Positions 63,462-64,000 of a stretch of 64,000 nt of DNA are shown here, one piece after another. The stretch is from contig NZ_VCDI01000003.1 of NCBI RefSeq assembly GCF_005844085.1, positions 636,474 to 700,473 of the forward strand, given 5' to 3'. Positions within the stretch are counted from its first letter, which is position 1; each line of letters begins with the position of its first letter. This stretch comes from Lichenicoccus roseus (GTDB taxonomy: Bacteria; Pseudomonadota; Alphaproteobacteria; Acetobacterales; Acetobacteraceae). Under the pieces are notes generated by a model. That model did not search any database. It was not told the DNA's origin and worked only from the letters and a program-made list of their open reading frames with translations. Made by a program: the position numbers and the translations under genes.

Positions 63462-63636
63462 TTTTGAGCTGACGGCACCGCGCCGGCGCCGGCCGACCTA
63501 GCCCTACATCTCGAAACCCTGCGGGACCGGGTGGGGCCGCCGGGGCCGCCCTTGCTTATACCTTCGTTTTCTTGGCCCCACTCTGATCATCTTAATGGGG
63601 CCACCGGGGCCAGGAGCGCGTCAGGACGAAGCCTTA

Positions 63637-63923
63637 GAGCCTGTTTGGAAATCGGCTATGTTGTAATTCAAGCTCTGGATGTGGACAGCAGAGCAACGAG
63701 CCCGGATGACCAGAATCGCCCGCAAGACCAAGCGCTATCCGTCTGACCTGACGGACGAGGAATAGTGTCGGATCGCGCCGCTCATGCCGATGCCTGGACG
63801 GCGCGGGCGGCCACGCGAGGTCAAATTTCGCGAGGTCATCAATGCGGTTCGCTACCTAGTTCCCTCAGGCTGCGGCTGGCGGATGCTGCCGATCCATTTT
63901 TGACACTGGCGCACGGTCTACGG
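63637..63923 (+). mobile_element. left part of a decayed IS5-family element
   Basis: GAGCCTGTTTGGAAATC at 63637-63653, preceded by TTA, looks like the left terminal inverted repeat of an IS5-group element, about 70 bases before the transposase start. The rest is the transposase fragment. No right end is in this piece; it appears to be cut at 63924 by another sequence. The end assignment is inferred from the family pattern. Confidence 0.55.
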
Positions 63924-63927
63924 CTAG
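63706..63927 (+). pseudogene. IS5-family (DUF4096) transposase, decayed
   Basis: From ATG 63706 the frame reads MTRIARKTKRYPSDLTDEE, stop, CRIAPLMPMPGRRGRPREVKFREVI, NAVRYLVPSGCGWRMLPIHF, stop, HWRTVYG, stop. This is the N-terminus of an IS5-type transposase. Three in-frame stops (TAG 63763, TGA 63901, TAG 63925) interrupt it; the first and third fall where the family normally has Trp (DEEW and YGWF). It cannot make a full transposase. Confidence 0.8.
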
Positions 63928-64000
63928 AGCGGAATCCGATCAGTCTGGTTCATATCCGGCTGCGGTGAAGTAATTGGCGCAATCTTGTGGCGAGAAGGTC
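63924..64000. repeat. partial element with the same CTAGAGC-type end, cut by the window edge
   Basis: CTAGAGCGGAATCCGATCAG here matches the left end of repeat copy A (CTAGAGCAGCCTCCGATCA) at 15 of 18 positions. After that the sequence diverges from A and B. It begins exactly where the transposase similarity stops, so it may be another mobile element inserted at CTAG. It runs off the right edge. Confidence 0.4.

Overview
The window is high-GC chromosomal DNA, most likely from an alphaproteobacterium of the Acetobacteraceae (Rhodospirillales). The pointers are the run rodZ-like/ispG/hisS/prfA/prmC/DUF4167, the bolA/J-domain/cobS/cobT block, a Tat-exported molybdenum aldehyde dehydrogenase with a three-haem cytochrome c (typical of acetic acid bacteria and relatives), and the gene style. 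The family is an inference from gene content, not a database result. The first 47 bases are the 5' end of rpmB (L28).

Left third (1-26 kb), mostly core genes: an Atm1-type ABC exporter, Nudix and DUF3574 genes, tRNA-Met(CAT), an MscS channel, then a minus-strand housekeeping run (rodZ-like, ispG, hisS, prfA, prmC, DUF4167) interrupted by a plus-strand secreted-protein gene between prfA and prmC. After msrA comes a probable lysine-use locus: a cationic amino acid permease, a decayed chemoreceptor, piperideine-6-carboxylate dehydrogenase and, convergent to it, a 2-oxoadipate dioxygenase/decarboxylase (HglS family). A CoA Nudix hydrolase, an acyltransferase, a slipin and a medium-chain reductase follow.

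Middle (25-44 kb): bolA / J-domain protein / cobS / cobT (aerobic cobaltochelatase) plus an OPT transporter; a minus-strand DoxX / VOC / glutathionyl-hydroquinone-reductase-like set under a LysR regulator, behind a two-component system; divergent from that system, a large secreted beta-propeller phosphoesterase with a Pho-box-like direct repeat in the shared intergenic region; a TPR-sulfotransferase and an S9 peptidase.

Right third (43-64 kb): DUF892 protein, the periplasmic molybdenum aldehyde dehydrogenase operon, a PLP decarboxylase, an alpha/beta hydrolase, a class A acid phosphatase, a clan GH-A-like glycosidase, then a signalling and accessory zone: a GAF-EAL protein with a degenerate EAL active site, two phage-tail-like genes, a chemoreceptor with a C-terminal PilZ domain, a BLUF photoreceptor and an orphan AbrB-type protein. 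The last 2 kb hold a P4-type integrase and a decayed IS5-family element, suggesting the edge of a genomic island.

The least expected structure is a dispersed repeat of about 100 bp with inverted GAGC...GCTC ends flanked by TA. It sits at the 3' ends of convergent genes (19.2 kb and 53.7 kb), supplies their stop codons and ends in a hairpin; a third, related end lies inside the decayed transposase at the right edge.
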